A stretch of DNA of 64,000 nucleotides, from the NCBI RefSeq assembly GCF_964204645.1, contig NW_027437465.1, positions 1-64,000 on the forward strand. Direction: 5' to 3'. The notes below the pieces were generated by a model that saw only the letters and a list, made by a program, of their open reading frames with translations, did no database searches and was not told the DNA's origin. Positions 63,025 through 64,000 of this stretch are shown here, piece after piece. This DNA is from Tubulanus polymorphus (taxonomy: Eukaryota; Nemertea; Palaeonemertea; Tubulaniformes; Tubulanidae). The translations under genes and the position numbers were made by a program. Within the stretch, counting starts at the first letter, position 1. Each line of letters starts with the position of its first letter.

Positions 63025-63381
63025 ATGAATATAACTGTTGGACCGAGTATATGTTTTGGGTTTGATTTTAAACGTGAGAAAGAAATGAAATTTAACGTTA
63101 ATGATGTAATTACACATATCAAAAATATTACATTTTCTAATGAAACAACATTTGAGTATGAAACAACAATAGATCAAGAAACTTTAAATGTAGAAAAGAT
63201 TACTAATTTAATTAGAGAATCTTTAAGATTTTATGAATTAGATGAAGATTTTATCATCGATGATATCAAAAAAATAATAATTGAAATATATACAAATGAA
63301 ACTAGTAATGAAATAAATGTTGAATTAATCATAAATAAGATAACTAAATATTTTGATGATAGTAATTTTTTTGATAAATAA
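63025..63381 (+). CDS. Unknown acidic protein, 118 aa
   Basis: An intact frame starts at ATG 63,025 (TATATAAATG), 16 bp after the preceding gene, and ends at TAA 63,379-63,381. The first 20 residues include SICFGFDFKREKEMKF; the remainder is acidic, rich in Ile, Asn and Glu, and likely helical (ETLNVEKITNLIRESLRFYE, DEDFIIDDIKKIIIEIY). There is no recognised motif, zinc ligand set or membrane span. The stop codon abuts the start of the next frame directly. I do not recognise a family. Confidence 0.65.
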   Translation: MNITVGPSICFGFDFKREKEMKFNVNDVITHIKNITFSNETTFEYETTIDQETLNVEKITNLIRESLRFYELDEDFIIDDIKKIIIEIYTNETSNEINVELIINKITKYFDDSNFFDK

Positions 63382-63603
63382 ATGAGTGATAATAAGTGGA
63401 TAATAACTGGATGATATAATGGAGCATTACTATCAGTTGGAACTGTTGGTTATTCAATGGTATTAAAAAAAGTATTTAAAATGGGAAGTGTTAATGTTGA
63501 TAGATTTGATATAAATGATATTTTAAAATTAACATTAGCAGTTACTTTATCTAATTTAACTATTGATTATTTAGAAAAACAAAAATATATTACTCCCATA
63601 TAA
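63382..63603 (+). pseudogene. Short hydrophobic protein, 73 codons, in-frame TGA at codon 11
   Basis: ATG 63,382 immediately follows the TAA of the preceding gene. After ten codons (MSDNKWIITG) there is a TGA at 63,412-63,414, then the same frame is open to TAA 63,601-63,603. It has two hydrophobic stretches, GALLSVGTVGYSMVL and ILKLTLAVTLSNLTI, separated by a basic and polar segment, which suggests a small membrane-associated protein. The preserved frame on both sides and the tight spacing argue for a real gene carrying one nonsense base. Function is unknown. Confidence 0.55.
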
Positions 63604-63627
63604 ATGCATAATTACTTTACTAAATAA
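63604..63627 (+). other. Seven-codon ORF between two ATAAATG starts
   Basis: ATG CAT AAT TAC TTT ACT AAA TAA lies exactly between the stop of the hydrophobic gene and the ATG at 63,628. It may be a chance product of the repeated TAAATG sequence, a leader peptide, or a degenerate duplicate of the start motif. No function is claimed. Confidence 0.25.
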
Positions 63628-64000
63628 ATGGCTTCTGCAGTTATAACTAATATAGGATCGGCAATTGTTAACGCTTTAGCATTTACTGGTGGTGGATATT
63701 TATTTAAATATATTGATAAAAATGGATCATTAACAGAACAAAAAATACATAACTTAGCATTAGAGAAATACAATAAAGCAGCAGAAGAATATAGAGAAAA
63801 GAGGCAAAACTATATGGATTATATTAACAAGGAATTATATGATCAGAAGATTTCACACAGAGATTTTCAATCAGTTGATGATGCAATGAGTTTATATAAC
63901 GCGGTAACAAATAAAGAAAAATTACATCTACATAAACCTACAATATCAGATTATTATACCCCAAGTAATGAACAGAAGAAATATGAAATAATTTGGATTT
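63628..64000 (+). CDS. Small element protein with N-terminal hydrophobic helix, partial
   Basis: The frame opens at ATG 63,628 and stays open for 124 codons to the window edge. Residues 4-26 (AVITNIGSAIVNALAFTGGG and following) are hydrophobic and Gly/Ala-rich, like a membrane helix or an amphipathic insertion peptide. Residues 37-75 are a charged helix (KIHNLALEKYNKAAEEYREK) with coiled-coil character. A conserved-looking segment ISDYYTPSNEQKKYEI follows near the window end and leads into another hydrophobic run (IIWI). Short proteins of this layout are, as far as I recall, recurrent companions of this polymerase type in invertebrate genomes; a virion-membrane or minor structural role is a guess. 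The C-terminus is missing only because the window ends. Confidence 0.7.
   Translation, partial: MASAVITNIGSAIVNALAFTGGGYLFKYIDKNGSLTEQKIHNLALEKYNKAAEEYREKRQNYMDYINKELYDQKISHRDFQSVDDAMSLYNAVTNKEKLHLHKPTISDYYTPSNEQKKYEIIWI

Larger units (their letters stand above)
61877..63630 (+). promoter_or_regulatory. Recurrent ATAAATG start-site motif at six genes or small ORFs
   Basis: The heptamer ATAAATG, in which the last three bases are the start codon, occurs at 61,878-61,884, 62,246-62,252, 63,021-63,027, 63,378-63,384, 63,600-63,606 and 63,624-63,630. These are all the candidate starts after the polymerase. In three cases the TAA is also the stop codon of the preceding frame. A TAAATG start element is the classical late-promoter signature of poxviruses; whether it acts that way here, or reflects stop/start coupling or just A+T richness, is open. 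The polymerase start (ATTAAAATG) does not match. Confidence 0.5.

Noticed and set aside
57832-63627. Alternative genetic code to explain in-frame TAA and TGA codons
   Set aside because: TAA is also the evident natural stop of most genes here, the single TGA is isolated, and true frameshifts exist as well.
1-64000. tRNA, rRNA or other structured RNA genes
   Set aside because: I saw no cloverleaf, rRNA block or other known RNA motif in either part of the window.

Overview
The window has two unrelated parts. Positions 1 to about 57,416 are one uninterrupted tandem satellite array with a 118/119-bp unit (roughly 480 units, about 47% G+C, rich in CpG). Positions 57,417 to 64,000 are a strongly A+T-rich segment holding the first part of a virus-like mobile element of the Maverick/Polinton/adintovirus kind, led by a protein-primed family B DNA polymerase gene. 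Satellite DNA next to such an element points to a eukaryotic, probably invertebrate, nuclear genome; the species cannot be read from the sequence. The retained CpG suggests a genome without heavy CpG methylation, or a young array.

The array falls into three zones. Zone A (1 to ~10.5 kb) consists mainly of units joined by GCGC-AAAA(A)-GCGC. Zone B (~10.5 to ~45 kb) has higher-order blocks built from units with GCGC-GAAA-GCGC and GCGC-CAGAAAA-GCGC junctions. Zone C (~45 to 57.4 kb) carries a private deleted unit of about 75 bp. Exact large-scale duplications are visible, for example two copies of about 4 kb spaced 5,245 bp apart. The most striking property of the unit is a pair of short inverted repeats, GCGC...GCGC and GAGAAAA...TTTTCTC, whose arms are nearly constant while their loops are the most variable positions. 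The plus strand of the consensus contains no TAA, TAG or TGA in any frame, so it yields reading frames of up to 1,625 codons that I do not regard as genes.

The array stops abruptly inside a unit at 57,416-57,418. An imperfect palindrome follows at once (70-bp arms 57,417-57,486 and 57,531-57,600, 44-nt loop), then about 230 bp of A+T-rich DNA with a TATA-like box, then genes all on the plus strand. The simplest reading is that the element inserted into the satellite and the palindrome is its terminal repeat.

The element reads: a polymerase gene (57,832-61,852) with N-terminal zinc fingers, a possible cysteine-peptidase-like region, a 3'-5' exonuclease, an HNH/endonuclease VII-like insert and polymerase motifs A, B and C; a 117-residue small protein; a ~250-codon putative minor capsid-type protein; a 118-residue unknown; a short hydrophobic protein; and a partial small protein running off the window. 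The polymerase is interrupted by in-frame stops and frameshifts, and two downstream genes have one in-frame stop each, so this copy is either decaying or carries uncorrected sequencing indels. All six genes or small ORFs after the polymerase start at the same heptamer, ATAAATG, with almost no spacing. Integrase, packaging ATPase, maturation protease and major capsid genes are not in this window and would be expected beyond 64,000 if the element is complete.
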